DNA of 64,000 bases, taken from NCBI RefSeq assembly GCF_013375555.1, contig NZ_JABXWB010000005.1, positions 310,001 through 374,000 of the forward strand. Reading direction: 5' to 3'. Origin of the DNA: Sphingobium sp. EM0848 (GTDB lineage Bacteria > Pseudomonadota > Alphaproteobacteria > Sphingomonadales > Sphingomonadaceae). The notes below the pieces were generated by a model. It worked only from the letters and a program-made list of their open reading frames with translations. It did no database searches and was not told the origin of the DNA. How positions within the stretch are numbered: the first letter of the stretch is position 1; the number at the start of each line of letters is the position of its first letter. Below, one piece after another: positions 9,039 through 18,207 of this stretch. The translations under genes and the position numbers were made by a program.

Positions 9039-9145
9039 CTAGAGCATGTTCCGATCAGATTGAATCGCACCATGCTCTCATTATCTTTTGTTTTCCGCAT
9101 TTTCCGAGTCGTCAGATGATCCCATCTGACTAAAAAATGCTCTAG
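9039..9145. repeat. MITE-like intergenic repeat with CTAGAGCAT ends
   Basis: A 107-base element with 9-base inverted ends (CTAGAGCAT at 9039, ATGCTCTAG ending at 9145) and an internal GTCAGATG/CATCTGAC hairpin. The right end supplies the TAG stop codon of the large oxidoreductase gene. Its form matches a class of short dispersed elements seen in sphingomonad genomes. Confidence 0.6.
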
Positions 9146-12100
9146 GCGGCGGCTGCGACCGGCGCGTCCAGTGCGGCGACCTGCTTGGCGATTTCCGCCT
9201 CATAGAGCGCGACATTGGCGTCCTTCACATGGCCATAGCCCTTCACCATGTCGGGCAGTTCGGCGATGGCGGCGATCTGTGCCTGCGAACCGGGCGAGAG
9301 GCGCGGCAGCAGCCCTTCGATCAGCGTGCGATAGTCGGTGATCAGGCGGCGCTCCATCCTGCGCTCGGCGGTCTTGCCGAAAATGTCAAAAGCACCGCCG
9401 CGCAGGCCCTTCATCTTCGCCAGCAGTTTGAAGCCAGTGAAGATCCATGGGCCAAACTCTATCTTCTTCGGTTCGCCGCCGGGCTTGGCCGGGCGCGCGA
9501 TCAGCGGCGGGGCGAGCTGGACCTTGAGCTTATAATCGCCCTCGAAGCTCTGTTCCAGCCGCTCGCGAAACTCTGGCGCGCTGTAGAGGCGGGCGACCTC
9601 ATATTCATCCTTGTAGGACATGAGTTTGGAGAGAGTGCGCGCCACAGCCGTCGTGACCTTGAGGTCGCCGCCAAGCCCCGCCGCCGTTTCCGCCGCGCGG
9701 ACGCGGGCGACGAAATCGGCATAGCCCTGCGCATAGGCGGCATTCTGATAGTCGGTCAGATGCTGGATGCGACGGGCAAGCAGGCTGTCGAGATCCTGCG
9801 ACAACGGTTCCTGCGTCGAATGGATGCCGGTGCGGGCGATATAGTCCTGCAAGCGCGCCGGATCATGGGCCGCCAACCGCCCCCAGTTGAACACCTGAAG
9901 CGTCGATTTCACCTGCGATCCGTTGAGCTTGATCGCTTCCTCGATCGACGCGATGCTGAGCGGCACGAAGCCCTTCTGCACCGCATAGCCCAGCATGAAC
10001 ATGTTGGTGGTGATGCTGTCGCCCATCAGCTTGGTCGCGATCTGGGTGGCGTCGATGCCCTCGACATGATCGCCCACGACGCTGCGCAGGACTTCGAGCT
10101 GCTTTTCCGGACCGAAATTGATGGCGTTGTTCGACTGGAACTGCGCGGTCGGCACGACTTCGGTGTTGACGATGATCTGCGTGTCGGGCGCGACCATATC
10201 CAACGTCGCGGGGCTAGTGGTGACCACCATGTCGCAGCCGATGACGAGATCTGCCGACTGGTTCCAAAGGCGCGGCGCATGCAGCTGTTCGGGCGAGGGC
10301 GCGATGCGGATGTGGCTGAGAACACCGCCACCCTTTTGCGCCATGCCGGTCATGTCCATCACCGATGCGCCCTTGTTATCGAGATGCGCGGCCATGCCCG
10401 CAATCGCCGCGACGGTGAGGACGCCGGTGCCGCCAATACCGGTCAGCAGGATGTTGTAGACATCGTCATGCCGTGCTTTAGCGGGCGCCGGGATGACGCC
10501 GAAGACGCTGACCAGTTCCTCATCGCGGAAGGCCGCGCCGAACTTGCGCGGTTCGCCGCCCAGCACACTGACGAAGGAGGGGCAGAAGCCGTCCTGGCAG
10601 GAGAAATCCTTGTTGCACTGGGACTGGTCGATCTTGCGCTTGCGGCCGAATTCGGTGTCGACCGGCTGGACCGAGACGCAGTTGGATTTCTTGCTGCAAT
10701 CGCCGCAGCCTTCGCACACCTCCTGGTTGATGAAGACGCGCTTGGGCGGGTTGGGGAATTTGCCCCGCTTGCGCCGGCGCCGCTTTTCCGCCGCGCAGGT
10801 CTGGTCGTATATGATCGCGGAGACGCCGGGCATCTGCTGCATCTCGCGCTGGACCTCCTCCAGTTCGCGGCGGTGGCGGATGGTGGTGCCTTCGGGCCAG
10901 CGGATGCCGGCGGGATATTTGTCCGGCTCGTCCGTGACGATGACGATGGGCTTCACACCCTCCCAATAGACCTGGTTCGCCATGGATTCGACTGTCAGCG
11001 TGCCGTCCACCGGCTGACCGCCGGTCATGGCGACCGCGTCATTGTACAGCAGCTTGTAGGTCATCTTCGCCCCGCTCGCGACGGCGGCGCGGATGGCCAG
11101 AAGCCCTGAATGGAAATAGGTGCCGTCCCCGATATTCTGGAAGGCGTGCGGCACGTCGATGAAGGGGTGCAGCCCCGCCCAGAGCATCCCCTCCCCGCCC
11201 ATCTGCGCCGACCATTCGGTGGGACGATCCGGCATGAACATGGCGGAAAGGCCATGGCAACCGACGCCCGCGAAGGTCAGGCTACCATCCACCGTGCGGG
11301 TCGAGGTGTTATGCGGGCAACCGGAGCAGAAGAAGGCGGTGCGCATCAGGCCGGTCGGCTTGATGGCGTGCACTTTCGACTTGGCCTCGCGGATGCGGGT
11401 GATGCGCTCCTTCAGTGCCTCGTCGGCAATGCCCAGCGCCTCAATGCGAGCGATCAGCACATCGATGACAAGATGGACCGTGGTTTCGCCGAAATCGGGG
11501 ATCAGCCGCGCGCCGCTGGGGTCGGCTTTGCCGGTGATTCCGGGACGTTCATCCGCCCGCATCGCATAGAGCAGCGATATCAGCTGCTCCTCGATGAAGG
11601 CGCTCTTTTCCTCGACCACCAGCACCTCGCGATGGCGGCGAGCGAAGGCGGTCGTGCCCTCCGGCTCGATCGGGAAAGTCATGCCGAGCTTGTAGAGGCG
11701 GATGCCAAGCGCCCGCGCCCGGTTTTCATCAATACCCAGTTCGTTCAGTGCCTCGCGCACGTCGAGATAAGGCTTACCCGCCGTGACGATGCCCAGTTCG
11801 CGCCGGTCGCTATCGAAAATGATCTTGTCGAAACCATTGGCGCGGGCAAATGCCTGCGCGGCGGGCAGCTTATATTCCACCAGGCGCCGCTCGATAGGCA
11901 GCGGCATGATATCGCCCTTGATCTTGTTGACGCCGCCGGGAGGCATGTCGAAATCGGGCAGGACCGGCAGCGAGCGGGCAGGATCGACATCGACAGTTGA
12001 GGTCCGCTCGATCGTGTCGGTCACGACCTTGAAGGCGGTATAGACACCCGCGAAGCGCGACAGGCCCCAGCCAAGCAGACCATAGTCCAGATATTCCTGC

Positions 12101-12630
12101 GTATTCGCCGGGTAGAGGATGGGCATCAGCGCCGCCTTCCACACCGGGTCGGAGGAGGTGGCGGTGACGGTGGACTTCCCGCCTGTGTCATCGCCGCCGA
12201 TGACCAGCACGCCGCCATGCTTGGCGCTGCCCTCCAGATTGGCCTGGCGCATCACCTCAAAGCCGCGGTCGACGCCCAGATTCTTTGCATACCAGATGGC
12301 GAAGATGCCATCATATTTGGCCTGGTTATAATAATGCAGCCATTGGGTACCGCGGATCGAGGTCAGCGCCAGTTCCTCGTTCACGCCGGGCTGGAAGCGG
12401 ATATGATTTTCCTTGAGCAACGCGGAGGCGGCCCAGAGATTGCTGTCGTAAATGCCGAGCGGCGAACCACGATAACCGGTGATATAGCCTGCCGTGTTCA
12501 GCCCCGCCGCCAGATCGCGCTGGCGCTGCATCATCGGCAGGCGCACCAGCGCCTGGTTGGAGGAGATGTAGATCCTCCCTTCATCCTGCGTATATTTGTC
12601 GTCGAGACGGACGGCAGCAGTCTTTGTCAT
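9142..12630 (-). CDS. fused indolepyruvate ferredoxin oxidoreductase-type 2-oxoacid oxidoreductase
   Basis: The 1162-residue protein joins the alpha (IorA) and gamma (IorB) parts. The thiamine-diphosphate motif GDGTYFHSG is near residue 500, a ferredoxin-like cluster region (CEGCGDC) near 638, and the gamma domain begins with GIGGTGVLT near 730. Family members oxidatively decarboxylate 2-oxoacids to acyl-CoA, passing electrons to ferredoxin. It is the last gene of an operon that also encodes Rieske and extradiol dioxygenases, and its start overlaps the amidohydrolase stop (ATGA). A role on the 2-oxoacid released after ring cleavage, as in the sphingomonad estrogen route, is inferred. No ferredoxin gene is seen in the window. 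Confidence 0.92.
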   Translation of the reverse strand: MTKTAAVRLDDKYTQDEGRIYISSNQALVRLPMMQRQRDLAAGLNTAGYITGYRGSPLGIYDSNLWAASALLKENHIRFQPGVNEELALTSIRGTQWLHYYNQAKYDGIFAIWYAKNLGVDRGFEVMRQANLEGSAKHGGVLVIGGDDTGGKSTVTATSSDPVWKAALMPILYPANTQEYLDYGLLGWGLSRFAGVYTAFKVVTDTIERTSTVDVDPARSLPVLPDFDMPPGGVNKIKGDIMPLPIERRLVEYKLPAAQAFARANGFDKIIFDSDRRELGIVTAGKPYLDVREALNELGIDENRARALGIRLYKLGMTFPIEPEGTTAFARRHREVLVVEEKSAFIEEQLISLLYAMRADERPGITGKADPSGARLIPDFGETTVHLVIDVLIARIEALGIADEALKERITRIREAKSKVHAIKPTGLMRTAFFCSGCPHNTSTRTVDGSLTFAGVGCHGLSAMFMPDRPTEWSAQMGGEGMLWAGLHPFIDVPHAFQNIGDGTYFHSGLLAIRAAVASGAKMTYKLLYNDAVAMTGGQPVDGTLTVESMANQVYWEGVKPIVIVTDEPDKYPAGIRWPEGTTIRHRRELEEVQREMQQMPGVSAIIYDQTCAAEKRRRRKRGKFPNPPKRVFINQEVCEGCGDCSKKSNCVSVQPVDTEFGRKRKIDQSQCNKDFSCQDGFCPSFVSVLGGEPRKFGAAFRDEELVSVFGVIPAPAKARHDDVYNILLTGIGGTGVLTVAAIAGMAAHLDNKGASVMDMTGMAQKGGGVLSHIRIAPSPEQLHAPRLWNQSADLVIGCDMVVTTSPATLDMVAPDTQIIVNTEVVPTAQFQSNNAINFGPEKQLEVLRSVVGDHVEGIDATQIATKLMGDSITTNMFMLGYAVQKGFVPLSIASIEEAIKLNGSQVKSTLQVFNWGRLAAHDPARLQDYIARTGIHSTQEPLSQDLDSLLARRIQHLTDYQNAAYAQGYADFVARVRAAETAAGLGGDLKVTTAVARTLSKLMSYKDEYEVARLYSAPEFRERLEQSFEGDYKLKVQLAPPLIARPAKPGGEPKKIEFGPWIFTGFKLLAKMKGLRGGAFDIFGKTAERRMERRLITDYRTLIEGLLPRLSPGSQAQIAAIAELPDMVKGYGHVKDANVALYEAEIAKQVAALDAPVAAAA

Positions 12631-13622
12631 GTCGTTATGTCCAGCAAGCGGGCGGCATTGCCGCCGAGAATGGCTTTGCGATCGGCCTGCGATAGTCCGG
12701 TGGCCGCGAGGAAGCCGGGAAGGTCGGTCTGGCCGATTTCGGTGGGACCATCGCTGCCTGCGATGATCCGGTCCGCGCCGAAGCGGGCGGCCAGATAGGC
12801 AAGATTTTCGGGCGAGAAGACGACCGTGTCGTACCAGAAACGCCGGGCATAGGCGGTCGGCGGTTCCTTGAGCGCCGATTGCATGGCACCGGGGAATTTG
12901 CGCCAGACCAGTTCCATCCGGTCAATTACCGAACCGATCATGCCGCCGCCATGGGCGAAGACGATCTGAAGATGGGGGAAGCGCGCGAAAATGTCGGTCG
13001 CCATGAACCCGGCGAGCGCCATCGTCCCTTCATAGGGGATGCCTACCACCGCGCCCATCAGCGCCGGACCTTCGATCCGCTCCAGCCCGCCCGGCTTGAT
13101 GCCGTGGATGAAGAGGGGAAGATTGTGGCGCTGCGCCTGTTCCAGCACCGGATGGAAGCATTCTGCGGCGATGGACTGGCCGTTCACATGGCTGCCAAGG
13201 AAAATCCCCGACAGGCCGAGCGCCGCGACCTCTGCCACCTGTGCCGCCGCCCGCGCCGGGTCTTGCAGGGCGAGGATGCCCATGGCCTTGATCCGCCCGC
13301 CCGAACGGGCCGCCATGTCCGCGCCCGCCCGGTTGATCGCGTCGGTCAGGATCAGGCCAGCTTCCGGCGCGAGCCAATAGGAGAAAAGTTCGGGCAGCGG
13401 CGAGATGACCTGTACATCGACACCGGCCGCATCCATGGCGGCGATCCGCCGATCCACATCCCAATAGAGCGGTTCGAAATCGCGGAACTTGCTATCCCCC
13501 ACGAACAGGGTCGCGCCGCCATCCGCCGCCGGGCGCAGGGTCGGCCAAGCGGGTTCTGCGATCCCGGCGGGCTTTGCCGGGAAAGCGGCAGGGATGAAAT
13601 GGGTGTGAAAGTCGATGACCAT
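12627..13622 (-). CDS. amidohydrolase 2 family (ACMSD-like decarboxylase/hydrolase)
   Basis: A 331-residue TIM-barrel metal enzyme: HTH at residues 6-8, a metal His in FIHG near residue 162, another in FAHGGG near 215, and the metal Asp in AGSDG near 285. The family includes decarboxylases of aromatic and ring-cleavage acids and some hydrolases. It lies between an SDR gene (stop and start directly abut) and the oxidoreductase gene (4-base overlap), so the three are translationally coupled. Removal of a carboxyl or hydrolysis after meta-cleavage is inferred. Confidence 0.88.
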   Translation of the reverse strand: MVIDFHTHFIPAAFPAKPAGIAEPAWPTLRPAADGGATLFVGDSKFRDFEPLYWDVDRRIAAMDAAGVDVQVISPLPELFSYWLAPEAGLILTDAINRAGADMAARSGGRIKAMGILALQDPARAAAQVAEVAALGLSGIFLGSHVNGQSIAAECFHPVLEQAQRHNLPLFIHGIKPGGLERIEGPALMGAVVGIPYEGTMALAGFMATDIFARFPHLQIVFAHGGGMIGSVIDRMELVWRKFPGAMQSALKEPPTAYARRFWYDTVVFSPENLAYLAARFGADRIIAGSDGPTEIGQTDLPGFLAATGLSQADRKAILGGNAARLLDITT

Positions 13623-14411
13623 TCACATCATCCACTGTGCGCCGTTGATCGAATGAATCTGGCCGTTGACAGCGCCGGCATCGTCGCTGGCGAGGAAGGC
13701 CACATAGGCGGCAACCTCGCGCATTTCGGTGAAGCGCTGGGAGGGGATTTCCCGCTTGGCGACTTCGCGGGGATGGACGCTCATCTTATATTTGGCGAGC
13801 GTCGCCGGATCGTCGGACATCATCGCCTGCAAATCCTCGGTTAGCACGCCGCCGGGCGAAACGACGTTGAAGGTCACGCCCTCCTTGGCGAACTCGAAGG
13901 CCAGCCCCGTCACCAGCGCATGCACCCCACCCTTGGCGGCGTTGTATCCGGCATGGCTGTAGGTGCCGGTGTGGACCGAATCCGCGCCAATATTGATGAC
14001 GCGGCCATGCTGCCGCCCGATCATGCCGGGCAGGAAGGCGCGGGTGCACCAGATGGTGGTCCAGAGGTTGCGGTCGATCGTCTGGCGCAGCGTTTCGGCC
14101 GTATGCTCCAGAAAGGGGCGAATGACGCCCCCGCCCGCATTATTGACCAATATGTCCGCCCGGCCATGCGCCTCCAGCGTCGCGGCGAGCAGTGCCTGCG
14201 CGCCCTCCTCCTTGCTGAGATCGGCGGCATGGGCGATGGCGCGGGGCGATCCGGCCGCTTCAAGCTCGGCGCACAGCCCTTCCAGCGCGTCGCCGTTGAT
14301 GTCCGACAGGACGAGCGCAGCGCCCTCCTGTGCCAGCCTTGTCGCTATGGCCTTGCCAATGCCCCGCGCCGATCCGGTGACGACGGCGATTTTTTCCTGG
14401 AGATTGCCCAT
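13623..14411 (-). CDS. short-chain dehydrogenase/reductase
   Basis: A 262-residue SDR with TGSARGIG near residue 12, NNAGGG near 90 and the catalytic YNAAK near 154. In an operon with Rieske and extradiol dioxygenases it could be the cis-dihydrodiol dehydrogenase that forms the catechol, though a later alcohol dehydrogenase role is equally possible. Its stop codon is directly followed by the amidohydrolase start. Confidence 0.9.
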   Translation of the reverse strand: MGNLQEKIAVVTGSARGIGKAIATRLAQEGAALVLSDINGDALEGLCAELEAAGSPRAIAHAADLSKEEGAQALLAATLEAHGRADILVNNAGGGVIRPFLEHTAETLRQTIDRNLWTTIWCTRAFLPGMIGRQHGRVINIGADSVHTGTYSHAGYNAAKGGVHALVTGLAFEFAKEGVTFNVVSPGGVLTEDLQAMMSDDPATLAKYKMSVHPREVAKREIPSQRFTEMREVAAYVAFLASDDAGAVNGQIHSINGAQWMM

Positions 14412-14415
14412 CGCG

Positions 14416-15327
14416 TCAGCCCGTCACCAGACCGGGGAATTTCCCGGCATGAACGGTTTCGGGTACCGCATCCCACAGGTCGAGATTGGCCGGGTCCGCC
14501 GACATGCGGCGTGGTTCGCGCGCGCCGTCTTCTGGGAACTGCTCCATGCCCAGCGTATATTCCCATACGAAATAGTCGGGGTCGTAAATATAAAGGTGAA
14601 TACTGCCCGATGTGGGATGACGACCAATGCCGAACTGAATCTGCACATCGAATCGCTTGATTCGGTTGAACAGCTTGCCGATGTCGTCAATCTCATTGAC
14701 CATGAAGGCCAGGTGATGGAAGGTCGGCCGGGGTGCCGGGAATTGCAGCGGCGCGAAGCTGTGATGGTTGGGATTGGGCCAGGCGCGCAGCAGCGATGCC
14801 TTCCACCCCTCCAGATAGTCGGAGACGAGGAAGCCCATATTCTCGACCATATAGTCGGTCACGGCCTTGCAGTCGGGAATGACCAGCCCGTAATGTTTGC
14901 CGCCCTGAAAATTGGTGAGGGTGTTGGTGCGCGGGACGGTGGTGTAGTTCATCCGCGCATAATATTCCCACACGGTATTGAGCTGCGGCTCGACAATGCG
15001 GAAGGCCCGCTCGAGGCCCAGCATGTTCGCCTCTTCCTGCGGAATGAGCTGCGGCGACAGGCCGATGCGCTGATAATGGGCCAGCGCCCTGTCCAGATCT
15101 TCCTCACTTTCCAGTTCCCAGGCCGACCGGACGAAGCCCGGCTGGTCCGCCGGTATCAGCATGATGTCATGATGCGACGGGCCGATACGGAAGAAGCGGG
15201 CGCCCTTGTCGCCCTCCCCCGACTGGTCCATGCCGAAAACTTCGGTCGCGAAGGTCGTGGACTTTTCAATGTCGCTGACATTGAGCGCAAGATAGCCGAG
15301 ACGGCGGTAACGGAAATCGACACCCAT
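14416..15327 (-). CDS. type I extradiol (VOC-family) ring-cleavage dioxygenase
   Basis: The 303-residue product has two VOC modules like BphC. The metal ligands expected of type I extradiol enzymes are visible: His near 144 (KHYG), His near 203 (FHHL) and Glu near 254 (WEY). The acid-base His near 187 (NHHSF) is also there, so the active site looks complete. It would open a catechol next to the hydroxyls. It lies 17 bases after the Rieske beta subunit gene and 4 bases before the SDR gene. The C-terminus is longer than usual by about 30 residues. Confidence 0.9.
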   Translation of the reverse strand: MGVDFRYRRLGYLALNVSDIEKSTTFATEVFGMDQSGEGDKGARFFRIGPSHHDIMLIPADQPGFVRSAWELESEEDLDRALAHYQRIGLSPQLIPQEEANMLGLERAFRIVEPQLNTVWEYYARMNYTTVPRTNTLTNFQGGKHYGLVIPDCKAVTDYMVENMGFLVSDYLEGWKASLLRAWPNPNHHSFAPLQFPAPRPTFHHLAFMVNEIDDIGKLFNRIKRFDVQIQFGIGRHPTSGSIHLYIYDPDYFVWEYTLGMEQFPEDGAREPRRMSADPANLDLWDAVPETVHAGKFPGLVTG

Positions 15328-15344
15328 TTTATTGCCCTTTGCCG

Positions 15345-15833
15345 TTACAGGATGATGGTAAGCCGCCCCTGATTATAGAGGCTGTTGAGATCGAGCACGC
15401 AGCGTTTGTGGCGAATACGCACGCCATCGCCGGTCTGGACGAGGGTGAAGAAAGCCTCGCCCATATAGATGGTACTGGTATCCTCCTTGGTGCGGAACAC
15501 CGCGAAATTGGCCCGCGCCCTGGTTTCGTCGCCCTCCCCACCCAGCACGCGGACATTGGAAATCATGTGCCGGGTTTTGGAACGGGGATATTCGGCGTGG
15601 GCCGTCTTCTTGGTCAGGCGGACGGCGCGGCCCCGGATGCGGTCGATCCTGTCGGAGATCAGGAACAGCGTGTTGCGCGCGTCCGCCCCCACCGGATCGT
15701 CGCAGGCGGGCGACGTCACCTCATAGAGCGAATCCTCGGTATAGAGGTTCGCCCATGCCTCCGTCTGCCAGGCGTCGAGCAACTCCGCCTCGTGGAACAG
15801 AAAATCCTCTACCTCTGCGCGGTTCATCGTCAT
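15345..15833 (-). CDS. aromatic-ring-hydroxylating dioxygenase beta subunit
   Basis: The 162-residue product is a SnoaL/NTF2-like small subunit (RAEVEDFLFHEAELLD at the start, LYEV and ISNVRV further in), the usual partner of a Rieske alpha subunit, whose gene lies directly upstream 17 bases away. ATG at 15833 is preferred; 15827 is possible. Beta subunits are structural and help to set substrate range. No dedicated ferredoxin or reductase gene for the dioxygenase is seen nearby. Confidence 0.9.
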   Translation of the reverse strand: MTMNRAEVEDFLFHEAELLDAWQTEAWANLYTEDSLYEVTSPACDDPVGADARNTLFLISDRIDRIRGRAVRLTKKTAHAEYPRSKTRHMISNVRVLGGEGDETRARANFAVFRTKEDTSTIYMGEAFFTLVQTGDGVRIRHKRCVLDLNSLYNQGRLTIIL

Positions 15834-15850
15834 TTTTCTTATCCGTTCGC

Positions 15851-17179
15851 TTATGCTTCCAGCGTGTCGATGCCGCGCATCACGCGATCCCACATGGTCC
15901 AATAGGCCTGCATCTGAATCTCATCGTCGGGCGGCCCTTCGGCGTAGAGCGGGTTGGCCGCCTTGCCAAAGCCCTTGGAGATTTCACTCCATTCAATCGG
16001 CGTGTGGTCGGCCGCGTCCTGGCAGATTTCCAGCATTTCAATGTCGTCGGGCGACCCGAAACCGGCCGGGCCGAGGAAGGAAACGAAATTGTCGAGCCGC
16101 AGCGCACGAAGCTGTTCGCTCTCATCATCCGGTCCCATCGCCCAGGCGGTGACGCGAATCTTGTTTTCCGATTCCGGCTCGATGATGCGGACCGTGACGG
16201 ACAGAATGTCGTTGATGACGAGATTGGGGAAGATCACCAGATTCTTCTGCGTTTCCGCAATATATTTGGCGCGCTCTTCCCCCAGACGGCTGACCAGATT
16301 GGCGTAGCGCGCCTCAATCTCATCCTTGACGTCCGGCCCCATGGAGGGCAGCCATTGCGCCACCGGGCGGCCGGTCGGCACATAGCTGTCCAGCACTGCA
16401 TGTCCATTGCCCAGCGCCCGCGCGCAACCGGCGCTGTTATAAGTCGCCAGCGTCTTGTCGATCAGCCCTTCGCCCGGCGTGCCGAGCATCTGGTCGCGCA
16501 GATAGTCGAAGTAAGAGGCATGGACGGGGAAGAGATGATAGCCGTCATAGCTATTCTCGCAGAGCAGCTTGTAATTGGCGCGGATCGAATAGGTATGCTC
16601 GCCCGACAGGATGATCTGCTGCCCTTCGGTCTGGTCCATCAGCGCGTCGATCTGGTCGCGGGCGCCGTCCAGATAATCGTAGAGGCTGATCGCTTTCGGA
16701 TTGTAATTGACGAACCAGAAGCCGCGATATTGCTCCAGCCGCTCGACCGAACGCAGGTTGAGGTGGCCGTCCTCATTGATCCCCTCGGCATAGCCGGTCT
16801 GGGCATTTTGCGAGATCAGATTGCCTTCGGAGCTGAAGACCCAGCCATGATAGGGGCAGGTGAAGTTGCGCGCATTGCCATGGCGTTCGCGGCACACTTT
16901 CGCCGCGCGATGGGTGCATGTGTTGTAATGGGCGCGCACATCGCCCTTCTTGTCGCGGATGAAGATCAGGTCGCGTCCGCCGACCCGGCGGGAGAAATAG
17001 TCGCCCTTCTTCTTCAATTCCGTGTCGTGGCCGACATAGAGCCAGCATTTGGAGAAAATCTGCCGCTTCTCCTCCTCGAAAACCTCTGCGCTGCGATAAG
17101 CGTTGCGGTGGACGCGAAAACTACCCTTTTCAGGATCTGCCTTCACCAATTCCTCGCGGACTGGATCATACAGGGCCAT
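15851..17179 (-). CDS. Rieske dioxygenase alpha subunit
   Basis: The 442-residue product has a Rieske centre (CTH near residue 86, CPYH near 107) and a catalytic domain with mononuclear iron ligands: two His in DGYHLFPVH near 210 and an Asp near 376 (SPDD). Start 17179 is chosen because AAGGAGAG precedes it; an in-frame upstream ATG lacks such a site. It is the first gene of a six-gene leftward operon (alpha, beta, extradiol dioxygenase, SDR, amidohydrolase, 2-oxoacid oxidoreductase). It would add O2 to an aromatic ring or oxidise an alkyl group. Confidence 0.93.
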   Translation of the reverse strand: MALYDPVREELVKADPEKGSFRVHRNAYRSAEVFEEEKRQIFSKCWLYVGHDTELKKKGDYFSRRVGGRDLIFIRDKKGDVRAHYNTCTHRAAKVCRERHGNARNFTCPYHGWVFSSEGNLISQNAQTGYAEGINEDGHLNLRSVERLEQYRGFWFVNYNPKAISLYDYLDGARDQIDALMDQTEGQQIILSGEHTYSIRANYKLLCENSYDGYHLFPVHASYFDYLRDQMLGTPGEGLIDKTLATYNSAGCARALGNGHAVLDSYVPTGRPVAQWLPSMGPDVKDEIEARYANLVSRLGEERAKYIAETQKNLVIFPNLVINDILSVTVRIIEPESENKIRVTAWAMGPDDESEQLRALRLDNFVSFLGPAGFGSPDDIEMLEICQDAADHTPIEWSEISKGFGKAANPLYAEGPPDDEIQMQAYWTMWDRVMRGIDTLEA

Positions 17180-17225
17180 GTCTCTCTCCTTATCTGGTCG
17201 AATCCGACCATTCACCCGCACATGA

Positions 17226-17237
17226 TACGCATGCGAA
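17226..17237. promoter_or_regulatory. putative operator, TACGCATGCGAA
   Basis: Strict match to TAYGCWWGCRNA with CGCATGCG palindrome, 47 bases upstream of the Rieske alpha start and in the only gap before that six-gene operon. Confidence 0.5.
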
Positions 17238-17272
17238 CCTTTTTCGCAACAGGCTTTTGGCCTCTATTTCAA

Positions 17273-18193
17273 TTAATCGACGGCCAGCACGATCTTGCCC
17301 CGGATATGTCCCGCCATGCTGGCACGCAGGGCGTCGGCGGCCTGGGGGAAGGGGTAAGTCGCCGCAATCTCGACCTTGAGCGCACCCTGCTCGACAAGCA
17401 CTGCAATCTCGCGCAACTGGCCGCCATTGGGTCGCACGCGCACCTTATAGGCACGGACGCCATCGACCTCCTCGACATCGGGCGCTTTGGGACCGCCGGC
17501 GATGCGGATAACCGATCCGCCCGGCTTCACCAGCGACCAGAGGCCGCTTTCCTGGGAATTGCCGACCAGGTCGAGCAGGATGTCGACGTCCTGCGCCCGG
17601 CCCTCGACCGGCTCGCTGCGGAAGTCGACGACGTCATCAGCGCCGAGCGACCGGACATAAGCGGCATTCGCCGTCGAGGCTGTGCCGCTGACGCGGCCGC
17701 CCTTGGCCTTGACGATCTGCACCGCCACCGTCCCCACACCGCCCGCCGCATTATGAACCAGCACATGCAGGCCGGAGAGGTCGCGCCCGTCCGCCAGCAA
17801 TCCCTGCCAGGCGGTGAGCGCCACCAGCGGCAGGCTGGCCGCCTCCCTCGCGCGCAAGCCCTTGGGGCTGACGGCGCAGGCCGCCGCATCGACCAGGATC
17901 GACTCGGCATAGCCGCCCATCAGCCCGGGATGGGCAAAGACCGGATCACCCTCGCTCCAGCCTTCGACGCCATCCCCCACCGCGTCCACGATTCCAGCAA
18001 CGTCGCCGCCCGGCACGAGAGGCAGCGGCGGAAGCACTGGGGCTTTTCCGCTCAACAGCTTCCAGTCCACCGGATTGACCCCGATCCCCTGCACGCGCAG
18101 GCGGATCTGGCCCGGTCCCGGCTCCTGCTGGTCGACCTCATCAATGACCAGCCTGTCCGGTCCGCCGAACTCATGGGCGCGGATGATCTTCAT
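17273..18193 (-). CDS. zinc-independent MDR alcohol dehydrogenase / quinone oxidoreductase family
   Basis: A 306-residue medium-chain reductase: GroES-like N-terminal domain with PGGDVAGIV near residue 60 and a Rossmann segment NAAGGVGTVAVQ near 150. No structural or catalytic zinc cysteines are present, as in NADPH:quinone reductase or enoyl reductase types. A GGGAGG ribosome site precedes the start. It follows an SDR gene in a two-gene leftward unit. Reduction of a C=C bond conjugated to a carbonyl is a reasonable guess. Confidence 0.87.
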   Translation of the reverse strand: MKIIRAHEFGGPDRLVIDEVDQQEPGPGQIRLRVQGIGVNPVDWKLLSGKAPVLPPLPLVPGGDVAGIVDAVGDGVEGWSEGDPVFAHPGLMGGYAESILVDAAACAVSPKGLRAREAASLPLVALTAWQGLLADGRDLSGLHVLVHNAAGGVGTVAVQIVKAKGGRVSGTASTANAAYVRSLGADDVVDFRSEPVEGRAQDVDILLDLVGNSQESGLWSLVKPGGSVIRIAGGPKAPDVEEVDGVRAYKVRVRPNGGQLREIAVLVEQGALKVEIAATYPFPQAADALRASMAGHIRGKIVLAVD

Positions 18194-18207
18194 GGGGACC
18201 TCCCGCT

